Numbered from the stretch's first letter, positions 1-7,848 are shown. The stretch: 21,775 nt of DNA from an uncultured Bacilli bacterium (GCA_944329505.1 CALVIJ010000005.1:1-21775); one strand, 5' to 3'. The notes: generated from the letters alone by a model not told the origin. Translations and numbers: made by a program.

Positions 1-945
1 ATCCATCTTACCGCCAACATTTCTCGCAGTCTAAAAGTTCAAGGGAATAATAAAAAAAGAAATTGGAGTTTATCAAAACAAATACCCAATATATCAGGGG
101 AAACATATAAACCTATTCAATATGCTAAATTTGATAAAAATGAATTAAAAAAACTTCAAAATATTCTTGAACAAACAAAATATCCACAAGAATTAGAAGA
201 AGTTATTCAAGAATTCAAAAAAAATATATCACCAGAAAATTTTCAAACTTGTTTAAAAAATATCAAATATGTAAAGCTTGAACAATCTACTTTAGAAAAC
301 GATACCAAAAATTTTATTACAAATCTATTATCATTAATCCCTTATGCTGGGTATTATAATCCAAAATACAATTTAATTAAAATAAACAGTTTAGCCCTAA
401 ACAGAAATGTTCTAACACATGAATTCTTACACATGGCTTCAACAAAAAACGAATTAAATTGCGGTTTTCTATGTACAACCAGATTTGATGACCAAGAAAT
501 CTGTAGAGGTATTAACGAAGGATATACTGAGCTTTTAAATCATCGGATTTTTGGTAGCCAATCATTATCATATTTTCACAACGTCAAAATTGCTAAACTA
601 TTCGAAACATTTTTTGATGATCATAAAGATATGGAAAATGCTTATTTCCACGGTGATTCTGAAGCCATATATAAAGTATTCTCACAATATGGTTCAAAAG
701 AAGAATTTTTTGAAATTATGACCAACCTAGATAATCTTGCGACTACAAAAATTCCAATTTACAATAGTATCACATCTATAAAAACACAAATGCAACTTTA
801 CCGAATAATTAAAAGAAGTAAAAACCAAGAAAAAATATCTAAATTTGAAAGTATTTTAGATCAAAATCCATTAACAAAAATTTTAAGAAATGGACAAAAA
901 ATCACCCTAGCAAATAAACCTCAAACCAAAAGTAAAACAAAATAA
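1..945 (+). CDS. HExxH zinc metallopeptidase-like protein, 5' end outside the window
   Basis: The frame is open from the first base to the TAA at 943-945 (314 codons), so the ATG at 433 is internal and the real start lies before the window. The catalytic motif HEFLH sits at codons 140-144 (418-432), just before that internal ATG. A downstream NEGYTE segment places a Glu at codon 173, 33 residues after the first His. HExxH plus a later Glu is the gluzincin arrangement, in which two His and one Glu bind zinc and the motif Glu acts as general base. No membrane segment is visible in the part present. The region before the motif is Lys/Asn-rich and helical-looking. I do not recognise a named family or substrate. 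It converges on argH and shares a hairpin with it. Confidence 0.75.
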   Translation: MHLTANISRSLKVQGNNKKRNWSLSKQIPNISGETYKPIQYAKFDKNELKKLQNILEQTKYPQELEEVIQEFKKNISPENFQTCLKNIKYVKLEQSTLENDTKNFITNLLSLIPYAGYYNPKYNLIKINSLALNRNVLTHEFLHMASTKNELNCGFLCTTRFDDQEICRGINEGYTELLNHRIFGSQSLSYFHNVKIAKLFETFFDDHKDMENAYFHGDSEAIYKVFSQYGSKEEFFEIMTNLDNLATTKIPIYNSITSIKTQMQLYRIIKRSKNQEKISKFESILDQNPLTKILRNGQKITLANKPQTKSKTK

Positions 946-964
946 GAGAGCCTAGCTCTCTTTT
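944..964. terminator. Bidirectional intrinsic terminator between the metallopeptidase gene and argH
   Basis: Perfect 8-bp stem (944-951 with 955-962) and a 3-nt loop, followed by TTTT on the plus strand and by a T-rich run (complement of 930-943) on the minus strand. The argH stop codon lies at the loop (952-954), and the other gene's stop codon overlaps the foot of the stem. Confidence 0.8.
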
Positions 965-2328
965 AAAAATTCTTTAATCATCTGAACATGTTTCTTTACT
1001 GTCTCTGGTGCTGGTCCACCTACAACTGTTCTATCATTAACTGCCTTTGAAAGGTCAATATATTTATAAATATCATCATCAAATAGTTCAGAAAATTTCT
1101 TATATTCATCTACTGTAATAGTATCTAAAGTCTTATCATTATCAATAGCATATGCCACTATTGAACCAGTAATTTTATATGCTGTTCTAAAAGGAAGTCC
1201 TTTTTTAACTAAATAATCAGCCGCATCAGTCGCATTTATAAAACCTTTCTTAGCCGCATTAATCATATTTTCTTTTAAGAATGTTGTACTAGCAAGCATT
1301 GGAATAAATGTATATAAACACATCTTAACATTATCAACCGCATCAAATATAGCCTCTTTATCCTCCTGCATATCCTTATCATAAGCAAGTGGTAAAGATT
1401 TCATCATCGTTAAAAGTGAAACTAAATCACCATATACTCTACCACTTTTACCTCTAATTAACTCTGTAATATCAGGGTTCTTTTTTTGTGGCATAATTGA
1501 AGAACCTGTAGAAAAAGCATCATCTAATTCAATAAACTTAAACTCATGACTACTCCACATGACAAACTCTTCACTAATCCTTGACATATGCATCATAACA
1601 ATTGATAAAGCAGAAGCAATTTCAATCGCATAATCCCTATCAGAAACACCATCCAAACTATTTAAACATGGTCCATCAAAACCTAATAATTTACTTGTCA
1701 TATATCTATCGGTGTTATAAGTTGTTCCAGCTAATGCACAACTTCCAAGTGGATTTTCATTCATTCTTTTATTCGCATCTTGAAGTCTTAAAATATCTCT
1801 TTTAAACATCTCTACATAAGCCATAAAATAATGTGCTAAAGTGATTGGTTGAGCTCTTTGTAAATGTGTATAACCAGGCATAATTGTCTCATAATGCTCA
1901 TCAGCTTTATTAACAAGTTCTCCCATTAGCTCTTTAAGTAAACTAATAATTTCTTCTATCTCATCACGCATGTAAAGTCTCAAATCCAAAGCAACTTGAT
2001 CATTTCTACTACGGGCAGTATGAAGTCTTTTTCCAGCATCACCAATTCTCTTAGTAAGTTCACTTTCAATAAACATATGGATATCTTCTGCTTCCATATC
2101 AAATTGTAACTTACCACTTTCTAAATCAGTTAGAATATTTTTAAGTTCAACTACAATTTTTTCACTTTCTTCTTTATCGATAATTCCACATTTGCCAAGC
2201 ATAGTCGCATGTGCAATACTACCAGTTATATCGTGTTTATAAAGTCTATTATCAAACCTAATTGATGAATTGAAATCATTTGTTCTTTTATCAATCTCTT
2301 TTTTAAATCTACCGGCCCACATTACCAT
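952..2328 (-). CDS. argH: Argininosuccinate lyase
   Basis: Cytosolic enzyme for the last step of arginine synthesis: argininosuccinate is split to arginine and fumarate. The 458 residues match the usual full length. Family motifs of the fumarase/aspartase superfamily are present in order: TARSRND at 104-110, GYTHLQ with the conserved His155 at 152-157, and the signature GSSIMPQKKNP at 275-285, whose flexible loop carries the catalytic Ser. It starts 3 nt after the argG stop. The GGGGG run inside the argG 3' end lies 10 nt before the first ATG and too far from the ATG two codons later, so the first ATG is preferred. It is cotranscribed with argG and so falls under the T-box upstream. Confidence 0.97.
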   Translation of the reverse strand: MVMWAGRFKKEIDKRTNDFNSSIRFDNRLYKHDITGSIAHATMLGKCGIIDKEESEKIVVELKNILTDLESGKLQFDMEAEDIHMFIESELTKRIGDAGKRLHTARSRNDQVALDLRLYMRDEIEEIISLLKELMGELVNKADEHYETIMPGYTHLQRAQPITLAHYFMAYVEMFKRDILRLQDANKRMNENPLGSCALAGTTYNTDRYMTSKLLGFDGPCLNSLDGVSDRDYAIEIASALSIVMMHMSRISEEFVMWSSHEFKFIELDDAFSTGSSIMPQKKNPDITELIRGKSGRVYGDLVSLLTMMKSLPLAYDKDMQEDKEAIFDAVDNVKMCLYTFIPMLASTTFLKENMINAAKKGFINATDAADYLVKKGLPFRTAYKITGSIVAYAIDNDKTLDTITVDEYKKFSELFDDDIYKYIDLSKAVNDRTVVGGPAPETVKKHVQMIKEFLKES

Positions 2329-2331
2329 ATG

Positions 2332-3534
2332 TTATCTACCCCCAATTTTTTTAGCCATAATTTTATTTGAAAGACCATATATATTCACAAATCCTTGTGC
2401 ATCATATTGATCATAATCATCACCATTCTCAAAAGATGAAATACCTAAAGAATGTAAACTATTAGGACTATCAACTCCCATACAAATAATATTTCCTTTA
2501 TATAATTTTAATTTTACAGTCCCATTTACATTTTCACTAGCTTTATCTGTAAAAGCCAAATAAGATTCCATAAGTGGACTATAAAATTTCGCATTATAAA
2601 GTAAATCACCTATTTTTAAAGCAATATGTTGTTTTTCATGTAATAAATCTTTATCTAAACAAATTGATTCTAAAAATTCATGAGCCTTATAAATTATCGT
2701 TCCTCCAGGTGTTTCATAAACTCCACGTGATTTCATACCAACAAGTCTATTTTCCACCATATCTAAAATACCAATACCATTCTCTCCACCAATTTTATTT
2801 AAAACTTTAACAATATCAAGTAACTTCATTTCTTCATCATCAATACTAGTTGGCAAACCATGTGTAAAACCCATTTTAATTAAAGTTGCTTGATTTGGTG
2901 CTTTTTCTGGAGTAACTCCCATCTCTAAAATCTCATCATATTTAGGAGCATTACTAGGGTCTTCTAAATCTAATCCCTCATGAGATAAGTGCCAAATATT
3001 TTTATCTTTAGAATAGCTATGTTCCTTATTAAATTTTAAAGGAATACCATGACTAATAGCATACTCATAAGCTTCTTCACGTCCTGTAATCTCCCAAGTA
3101 CGCCATGGAACAATAACTTCCATATCAGGATCAAAATGTTTAATTCCCATTTCAAAACGAATTTGATCATTACCCTTACCTGTACAACCATGACATATTG
3201 CCTTAGCTCCTTCTTTATGAGCTACTTCAACTAATTTTTTAGAAATAAGTGGTCTACTAAATGCTGTTCCAAGTAAATATTTTTCTTCATAAGTTGCTCC
3301 AGCTTTAATAAATGGTGCGATATATTCATCGGCAAGTTCATCTTGTAAATCCTCAACATATATCTTACTCGCACCAGAAGCTATAGCCTTATCCTCTATT
3401 CCCTCTAATTCAAAATCTCCTTGTCCAACATTTGCTGAATAAGCAATTATTTCACATCCAGGATAATTCTCCTTAAGCCAAGGTATCATAACTGATGTAT
3501 CTAAACCTCCTGAATAAGCTAAAACTATTTTCAT
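2332..3534 (-). CDS. argG: Argininosuccinate synthase
   Basis: Joins citrulline and aspartate with ATP hydrolysis to AMP and pyrophosphate, giving argininosuccinate, the substrate of ArgH next door. The 400 residues are the normal size. The N-terminal PP-loop ATP-binding motif SGGLDTS is at residues 8-14. The start is fixed by an AAGGAG ribosome site 8 nt before the ATG. It is the first gene of a two-gene operon whose leader is a T-box riboswitch, so expression should rise when tRNA-Arg is uncharged. No other arginine pathway genes are in view, so citrulline may come from elsewhere in the genome or from uptake. Confidence 0.97.
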   Translation of the reverse strand: MKIVLAYSGGLDTSVMIPWLKENYPGCEIIAYSANVGQGDFELEGIEDKAIASGASKIYVEDLQDELADEYIAPFIKAGATYEEKYLLGTAFSRPLISKKLVEVAHKEGAKAICHGCTGKGNDQIRFEMGIKHFDPDMEVIVPWRTWEITGREEAYEYAISHGIPLKFNKEHSYSKDKNIWHLSHEGLDLEDPSNAPKYDEILEMGVTPEKAPNQATLIKMGFTHGLPTSIDDEEMKLLDIVKVLNKIGGENGIGILDMVENRLVGMKSRGVYETPGGTIIYKAHEFLESICLDKDLLHEKQHIALKIGDLLYNAKFYSPLMESYLAFTDKASENVNGTVKLKLYKGNIICMGVDSPNSLHSLGISSFENGDDYDQYDAQGFVNIYGLSNKIMAKKIGGR

Positions 3535-3556
3535 ATTATCAACTCCTTAAAATATA

Positions 3557-3591
3557 AATAAAAAAGACGTCTCTAAAAATAGAGACGTCTT
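3557..3591 (-). terminator. T-box-controlled intrinsic terminator upstream of argG
   Basis: Perfect 11-bp inverted repeat (3564-3574 with 3581-3591) with a 6-nt A-rich loop, followed in the minus direction by a run of seven T residues. It sits between the T-box core and the argG ribosome site, the position of the competing terminator in transcription-attenuating T-boxes. Confidence 0.95.
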
Positions 3592-3800
3592 AAAACGCGG
3601 TACCACTCTAATTGCTAGAATAACTAGCCACCTCAAATCTTTAACGGAATGACCCGAACTAATATACTTTGCAAAACCGCATTTCCAAAAGCCACTCACA
3701 AGTTCTTTTCAACTATCACCTATCTCTTTGGCTCACATCAACCCAAATTCGCTTTAGACGGTTAATAATCTACTCCTCTTGGTCGTCGTTTTCATTTGTT
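3558..3800 (-). promoter_or_regulatory. T-box riboswitch leader of argGH, probable Arg specifier AGA
   Basis: The conserved T-box core AGAGTGGTACCGCG reads on the minus strand at 3609-3596. Stem I can be drawn from CAAG and the AGTA side of the specifier loop, through an AG-bulge-like segment and the GGTTGATGTGAGCC distal part, back to GATAGTTGAA and CTTG. In the layout GAA-A-NNN-A seen in known T-boxes the triplet is AGA (3706-3704), an arginine codon, which fits argG. The TGGT of the T-box can pair with a tRNA ending ACCA. A terminator hairpin follows. The T-box identity is read directly; the specifier assignment comes from alignment by eye. Confidence 0.93.
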
Positions 3801-3805
3801 ACATA

Positions 3806-3834
3806 AATTTAACACATCATTTTTTATTTGTCAA
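3806..3834 (-). promoter_or_regulatory. SigA-type promoter of the argGH leader
   Basis: Perfect -35 TTGACA (3834-3829), a 17-nt spacer and -10 TAAATT (3811-3806) with an upstream TG making an extended -10. Transcription should begin near 3799, just before Stem I of the T-box. Confidence 0.85.
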
Positions 3835-3876
3835 GCAAAAATTTTAAAAATTTTTTTCAATCCTAATTTTAACAAA

Positions 3877-4287
3877 CTATTTTTTACCTTTTAATTTATA
3901 TAAACCATCATAGTTCCATAATCCCAATTTTCCTTTTATATAAATAGGTTCTATTAACTCGGCATTTCCAATTTTAAACCCATATCCATTCCATGACTCA
4001 TCATCTATTACATGTTTATAAACTATTTTATTCTTTTCCTTTAAAATATTTCTAAAATCATAATCTACTTTAATCACATCATCTATTGACACTTTGGCAA
4101 TTATACACCCCGTTGGACACTCTAAGTCATAGCATTTAAATTCTTCCATAGCTTCCTTGTCAACACTCTTACCAGCATGAATTAAAACTTCCCCACGATA
4201 TTTTGTCTTCCATGTTCTAAATTCAAATTCTTTAATTCCATAAGCGATTAAAGACGCATATGGCTGTTTTACAGTTAATACTTTCAT
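3877..4287 (-). CDS. ASCH-domain protein
   Basis: A 136-residue single-domain protein with the PUA-like ASCH fold. The diagnostic GxKxxExR motif reads GIKEFEFR near residues 17-24, preceded by KQPYASLI and followed by YRGEVLIHAGK. ASCH proteins bind RNA or nucleotides, and some (YqfB) act as amidohydrolases on N4-acetylcytidine; the function here is not known. The ATG overlaps the stop of the preceding ADP-ribosylglycohydrolase fusion by 4 nt (ATGA), and its ribosome site AAAGGTGA lies inside that gene, so the two are translationally coupled. That coupling suggests, but does not prove, a shared job in processing a nucleotide or ADP-ribose derivative. No strong terminator is seen between its stop and the argGH promoter. 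Confidence 0.88.
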   Translation of the reverse strand: MKVLTVKQPYASLIAYGIKEFEFRTWKTKYRGEVLIHAGKSVDKEAMEEFKCYDLECPTGCIIAKVSIDDVIKVDYDFRNILKEKNKIVYKHVIDDESWNGYGFKIGNAELIEPIYIKGKLGLWNYDGLYKLKGKK

Positions 4288-5777
4288 AATTTCACCTTTA
4301 TATCATTAAACAAATATTTCTCTGGTAATAATAAAAATTCATCACCATTACTAAAATTATGGTCTTGTCCAGGTACAATTACTATCTTAACATTTCTAAA
4401 ATCTTGAATCAAAGGCAAATAATTAAATGAAGAATCCTTACTACCAAATACACAAACTAATTTACCCTTATAATTTTTAATTCCATCTTTAGTTTTATGT
4501 AAATTAATCATAAGTGGTGTATTAATAAGTAGCATATCTCTAATTCTGTCATTATCATATTCAGTTTGAATAGCTTGTGAAGCTCCATTAGAAATACCCA
4601 TAAAGTATATTTTCCCTTCATTCAAATAATCATTTAAATAATTAAAATCATCTTTTAAAGTATTATCAGATAGATTACTTGCAACAATCACAGTGAGTCC
4701 ATATTCAAAATGAATTCTCTTAGCTATTTTCAAATATCTATTTTGATATCCATAAATAGATGAATTAACTTCAGTTTTAATAAAAAACACATCTTTACTA
4801 CCACTGACAATACCATATTTATCATCTATAATCTCGTCAAATTTTAAAATATTAAGTCTAAGTTCTTCATCAAATTTTTGGGCTAAAGAAATTAAATAAT
4901 CTTTGTTTTGTACTTCATTTAACAAGTCCTCATTAATCTCATAAATAATTCCTGATAAAGCTCCAGTCAATGCACCTATAGTATCAGTATCATCACCTAA
5001 ATTAACCGCTCCTATAATACTTTCCATAAATGAATTAGTATTTAAAAATGTCCATATAACTGCTTCTAATGTATCAACAATATAACTACTAGATTTAATA
5101 TAATCTAAATCAAGTTTATATATGTCAGTTGTTAAAAATCTTTTGTAAGCTCTTCTAGCATTTTCACTAAATTTATAAAAATTTAAATCTTTAATTTTTT
5201 CATAAGCCTTAAATTTATTAAAACCAGCAAGCAAAAAATGTACATACTTTACAAATATATAGCATCCCATAATACTATATTCATGAGCATGTGTAAGTGA
5301 AGAAGATTTTTTAATAATATCCATTAATCTATCATCGACTATATCCTCATAATAAGTATATAAAGCAATCGGTAACATTCTCATCAAAGAACCATTACCA
5401 TTATTATTAATTGAAGCTCCACCACAGTTTAAAGGTTCTATTTTATGCGTATAATATTTAAGAATACTTTCCTTAGTTGTTATTCCAATATCAAAAACAA
5501 CTCCAGTAGCCGTATATTTAGCATGATTTATCCAATCGCAAAATCTTTTCATAATATCTTCATAATTAATCTCATGTAAATTAATTAAAGAATCAATTGT
5601 TGCTAACATCATCGAAGTATCATCTGACCAAGTGCCTTTTGGTACATCATACGTTCCATAACCCTGCATTTTTACCACTGGATTTTGAAGTAATTCCTTT
5701 CTTCCTTTAAATTCTACTGGAACACCCATAGCATCTCCAATAGCAAATCCCAAAATACTATTTACAATTTTTTTCAT
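4284..5777 (-). CDS. ADP-ribosylglycohydrolase fused to a C-terminal alpha/beta-hydrolase
   Basis: Two domains in 497 residues. Residues 1-310 are an ADP-ribosylglycohydrolase (ARH/DraG family): GDAMGVP at 14-20, the first metal-binding motif WSDDT at 50-54, NGNGSLMR near 126-133 and the second metal site GDDTDTIG at 261-268. These families use two Mg ions to remove ADP-ribose from proteins or small molecules. Residues about 327-497 look like a compact alpha/beta-hydrolase: nucleophile elbow GISNGAS (Ser396), acid candidate Asp448 in GSKDSS and His473 in GQDHNFS. No signal peptide, so cytosolic. The start has a GAGGG ribosome site 7 nt upstream. It is the first gene of a coupled pair with the ASCH protein. 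The ARH call is firm; the hydrolase is inferred from motif order; the fused pair's substrate is unknown. Confidence 0.88.
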   Translation of the reverse strand: MKKIVNSILGFAIGDAMGVPVEFKGRKELLQNPVVKMQGYGTYDVPKGTWSDDTSMMLATIDSLINLHEINYEDIMKRFCDWINHAKYTATGVVFDIGITTKESILKYYTHKIEPLNCGGASINNNGNGSLMRMLPIALYTYYEDIVDDRLMDIIKKSSSLTHAHEYSIMGCYIFVKYVHFLLAGFNKFKAYEKIKDLNFYKFSENARRAYKRFLTTDIYKLDLDYIKSSSYIVDTLEAVIWTFLNTNSFMESIIGAVNLGDDTDTIGALTGALSGIIYEINEDLLNEVQNKDYLISLAQKFDEELRLNILKFDEIIDDKYGIVSGSKDVFFIKTEVNSSIYGYQNRYLKIAKRIHFEYGLTVIVASNLSDNTLKDDFNYLNDYLNEGKIYFMGISNGASQAIQTEYDNDRIRDMLLINTPLMINLHKTKDGIKNYKGKLVCVFGSKDSSFNYLPLIQDFRNVKIVIVPGQDHNFSNGDEFLLLPEKYLFNDIKVKL

Positions 5778-5803
5778 ACATCTACCCTCTAACTACTATA
5801 AAT

Positions 5804-5812
5804 ATTATATCA
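5804..5812 (-). promoter_or_regulatory. Extended -10 promoter of the ADP-ribosylglycohydrolase-ASCH operon
   Basis: TGATATAAT is a perfect extended -10 (TGnTATAAT) 26 nt before the start codon, directly after a terminator. No clear -35 is seen, which is acceptable for extended -10 promoters. The same element drives the transglutaminase-like gene from the second repeat copy. Confidence 0.65.
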
Positions 5813-5820
5813 GCAATTAC

Positions 5821-5856
5821 AGAAAATAAAAACTATAAGTTTTAACTTACAGTTTT
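5821..5856 (-). terminator. Intrinsic terminator in repeat copy 1
   Basis: 12-bp stem including one G-T pair (5829-5840 with 5845-5856), 4-nt loop, then TTTATTTT-like sequence in the minus direction. It ends transcription from the transglutaminase-like gene. Confidence 0.75.
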
Positions 5857-5901
5857 ACCATAATAAATTATTCAATTTTTCACACACAAACATAAACACT
5901 T
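5842..5901 (-). pseudogene. Decayed C-terminal remnant of a duplicated GNAT acetyltransferase
   Basis: Twenty codons align without gaps to the last 20 codons of the intact acetyltransferase at 7030-7284. Ten of 19 amino acids are kept, including the KC.C start of the block and the terminal GKTVS. The Trp codon TGG has become TGA, and most nucleotide differences are transitions. No start codon or upstream domain remains: the block abuts the 3' end of the transglutaminase-like gene. This is read directly from the alignment of the two repeat copies. Confidence 0.7.
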
Positions 5902-5932
5902 ACTATATTTAAATTTTTTAATAAAGAAAACT

Positions 5933-6949
5933 TTATAAACTATTCACGTGCTCGTGCTGATCAACTTTCCTATGAATGTATTGTATTATTTCATCATTAA
6001 ATTCTTGATCATTTAATTTCAATAATTTTTCACTTTCATTTCGGTCAATTTTATTGATTACCTCAATTATATATTCTCTTGAAGTTTTACGATATGGAAT
6101 ATGTAATTGATTTATAACATCAGAAAGATTATCAATATTATCTGCATCAAATAAAACAGTTTCATCACAACTTCCATAAATAGGATCTTTCATTGAAGAA
6201 AGTGGTAATAAAGAAAACTGTAATTCGTCCTCATCATCCCATGTTGCATCTGATACAAATATACCATGTATATTATATTTATCATCATCTAAATTAATCA
6301 ATGTTCTTGCATGTCCACCCAAAAAGTTCCCCTGATTGTCAAAAACATGGAATCCAAAGCTAAAAGCTCCAATATCTACTTTATTCAACAACGTTTCTAA
6401 CAATAAACTATAACCGCCACAATCAATATATTCGTTATCCAAAATATACTTTAAATTACAACTTTGATACTTTGAATTAAAAACAGTTGCAAAATCCGTA
6501 TTAGTATTCTCGACTATATTATAACCTTTAAAATACCTAACTCTATCATAAATAACTTGATATTTTTCATATGGAGTCATGCTAGGTTCAACACCTTCTA
6601 ATAAACTATTTAATTTACTATTTATATCCATTAACTCTTCATATGTATAACCAACAGCATCAAAACCAAAAGAAAATTCAATATTTCCACCAAAATATTT
6701 TTCTAAACTCAATAAATCAAAATCTCTCAATTTATTTATCCTAATTACAATTTTAATCGGCTTATTAATTTGTAAACAATTTTCAAGAAGCTTATTTATT
6801 TTTTTTATATCATCATCAGTAAACATATTCCAATCAAAATATAATTCATTTATTTCATCATTTTTTATTGCTTGTAACAACTCATCCATCACAAAATCTT
6901 TTTTTATAAACTCATCATACTTATTTTTTAACAGTTCTTCTTCTATCAT
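5933..6949 (-). CDS. Cytosolic transglutaminase-like (papain-fold) protein
   Basis: A 338-residue protein with a Cys-His-Asp triad in transglutaminase-core order: Cys177 in YIDCGGYSLL, His213 in GGHART and Asp234 in SDATWDDE. In this superfamily the triad serves proteolysis, transamidation or deamidation; some members have lost activity. An N-terminal 110 residues of mixed alpha/beta character precede it and I do not recognise them. No signal peptide or membrane segment. The ATG at 6949 is chosen because GGAGGG lies 6 nt upstream; an ATG 21 nt earlier would translate the ribosome site itself. It is monocistronic between two terminator/promoter repeats. A second, smaller protein with the same triad lies at 20193-20945. 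Substrate unknown. Confidence 0.75.
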   Translation of the reverse strand: MIEEELLKNKYDEFIKKDFVMDELLQAIKNDEINELYFDWNMFTDDDIKKINKLLENCLQINKPIKIVIRINKLRDFDLLSLEKYFGGNIEFSFGFDAVGYTYEELMDINSKLNSLLEGVEPSMTPYEKYQVIYDRVRYFKGYNIVENTNTDFATVFNSKYQSCNLKYILDNEYIDCGGYSLLLETLLNKVDIGAFSFGFHVFDNQGNFLGGHARTLINLDDDKYNIHGIFVSDATWDDEDELQFSLLPLSSMKDPIYGSCDETVLFDADNIDNLSDVINQLHIPYRKTSREYIIEVINKIDRNESEKLLKLNDQEFNDEIIQYIHRKVDQHEHVNSL

Positions 6950-6992
6950 AATATGCCCTCCAAATAACATTTAAATGTATATTCCTATAAAC

Positions 6993-7001
6993 ATTATATC
7001 A
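6993..7001 (-). promoter_or_regulatory. Extended -10 promoter of the transglutaminase-like gene
   Basis: TGATATAAT, identical to the element in repeat copy 1, 44 nt before the preferred ATG. The untranslated leaders of the two genes then differ completely. Confidence 0.65.
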
Positions 7002-7008
7002 ACAATTA

Positions 7009-7044
7009 AAAAAATAAAAACTATAAGTTTTAACTTACAGTTTT
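7009..7044 (-). terminator. Intrinsic terminator after the GNAT gene (repeat copy 2)
   Basis: Same 12-bp stem (7017-7028 with 7033-7044) and 4-nt loop as copy 1, followed by a T-rich run in the minus direction. The GNAT stop codon lies in the loop. Confidence 0.75.
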
Positions 7045-7284
7045 ACCATGTTGAATTGCCCATTTTTTTGCATATGAACAAGAACACTTAACTTCATAAT
7101 TATTATCTTCTAAATATTTAAATGCCATTTCAACTAGTTTACTAGCTATCCCTTGACCTCTTAAATCTCCATCGACATAAGTATGAACGATATCAGCTAT
7201 ACCATTTTCTATTTTAAATCTAACCGTTCCTTTTATTTCACCATCTACCATATAGACAATTTCATCATCTAATATTTTATACAT
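7030..7284 (-). CDS. Small GNAT-fold N-acetyltransferase (YjdJ-like)
   Basis: An 84-residue minimal Gcn5-related acetyltransferase. The acetyl-CoA pyrophosphate-binding motif RGQGIA is at residues 42-47, followed by a helix and the CSCSYAKKW segment typical of the small YjdJ/YidJ-like family. Substrate unknown. I start it at the ATG at 7284: the frame is open back to 7332, but that would overlap the preceding gene by 29 nt, and the 7284 start leaves 19 nt after that gene's TGA with AGAAGG in the gap, about 12 nt before the ATG. It is probably cotranscribed with the upstream anchored protein. Its 3' end is duplicated and decayed at 5842-5901. Confidence 0.8.
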   Translation of the reverse strand: MYKILDDEIVYMVDGEIKGTVRFKIENGIADIVHTYVDGDLRGQGIASKLVEMAFKYLEDNNYEVKCSCSYAKKWAIQHGKTVS

Positions 7285-7303
7285 AGCATCGCCTAACCTT
7301 CTA

Positions 7304-7816
7304 TCAATTATATTCTTTTTCAGCACACACATCCAAATTTACATCGATAGAATCTAAATACTCCTCTAAATATTTATTGTTGCTATCTGTCACATAATAT
7401 TCGCCATTTCCAGTATATATTTCATATTCAGATGTGACAGAAGTATCGTATGATTCATCTTCAGTATTTGTGCTATTTTTTAAAATTTTTACTACATCAT
7501 AAGATGATTTACCAGATTTAGATGGTTCATTATATACCAATATATAATTTACATCATTAACCCCTTCAGGATATTTATAAGATTTCACCAATTCATATCT
7601 TCCATCTTCATAAACAGATAACTTAACAGGAACACAATCATTAGTGCCAGAAGAAATGGAAAAAACAAGCCCATCACTATTAGTATATGGTTCTACACTA
7701 TTTTTTTCCTCTTGTTTCACAGCCTTTTCTTCTTCCGCTTTTTCCCTGTTATAATACAACAAAATTCCTACTATTAAAGCCGATAATATAATCACACAAA
7801 TTATCTCTTTCTTCAT
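7304..7816 (-). CDS. Membrane-anchored extracytoplasmic protein of unknown function
   Basis: 170 residues: MKK start, one hydrophobic segment at about 5-22 and no lipobox or clear cleavage site, so an N-terminal anchor is likely. A charged linker rich in Glu and Lys (24-40) and a hydrophilic domain follow. Two cysteines (61 and 164) bracket the domain and could form a disulfide outside the cell. I do not recognise the family. AGGTGG precedes the ATG, and an extended -10 lies at 7849-7857. It is first in a two-gene unit with the GNAT protein. Confidence 0.65.
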   Translation of the reverse strand: MKKEIICVIILSALIVGILLYYNREKAEEEKAVKQEEKNSVEPYTNSDGLVFSISSGTNDCVPVKLSVYEDGRYELVKSYKYPEGVNDVNYILVYNEPSKSGKSSYDVVKILKNSTNTEDESYDTSVTSEYEIYTGNGEYYVTDSNNKYLEEYLDSIDVNLDVCAEKEYN

Positions 7817-7848
7817 AAAATTCCACCTTTTATTATTTACCTATAATA

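Larger units (their letters stand above)
5796..5902. repeat. Direct repeat copy 1 (GNAT tail, terminator, promoter)
   Basis: 107 bp aligned to 6985-7090 with a single 1-nt gap. The central terminator part (5829-5859) is identical to the other copy, the promoter part nearly so, and the 5' part (on the minus strand) has diverged mostly by transitions. This copy sits before the ADP-ribosylglycohydrolase gene; the other sits before the transglutaminase-like gene. Confidence 0.85.
6985..7090. repeat. Direct repeat copy 2 (GNAT tail, terminator, promoter)
   Basis: 106-bp partner of 5796-5902. Here the coding part is the intact 3' end of the GNAT gene, so this is likely the parental copy. The two copies bracket the transglutaminase-like gene. 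Confidence 0.85.

Noticed and set aside
1602..3234. Plus-strand frames opposite argH and argG (1602-1805, 2574-2810, 3049-3234)
   Set aside because: Antisense shadows of two unmistakable enzymes.
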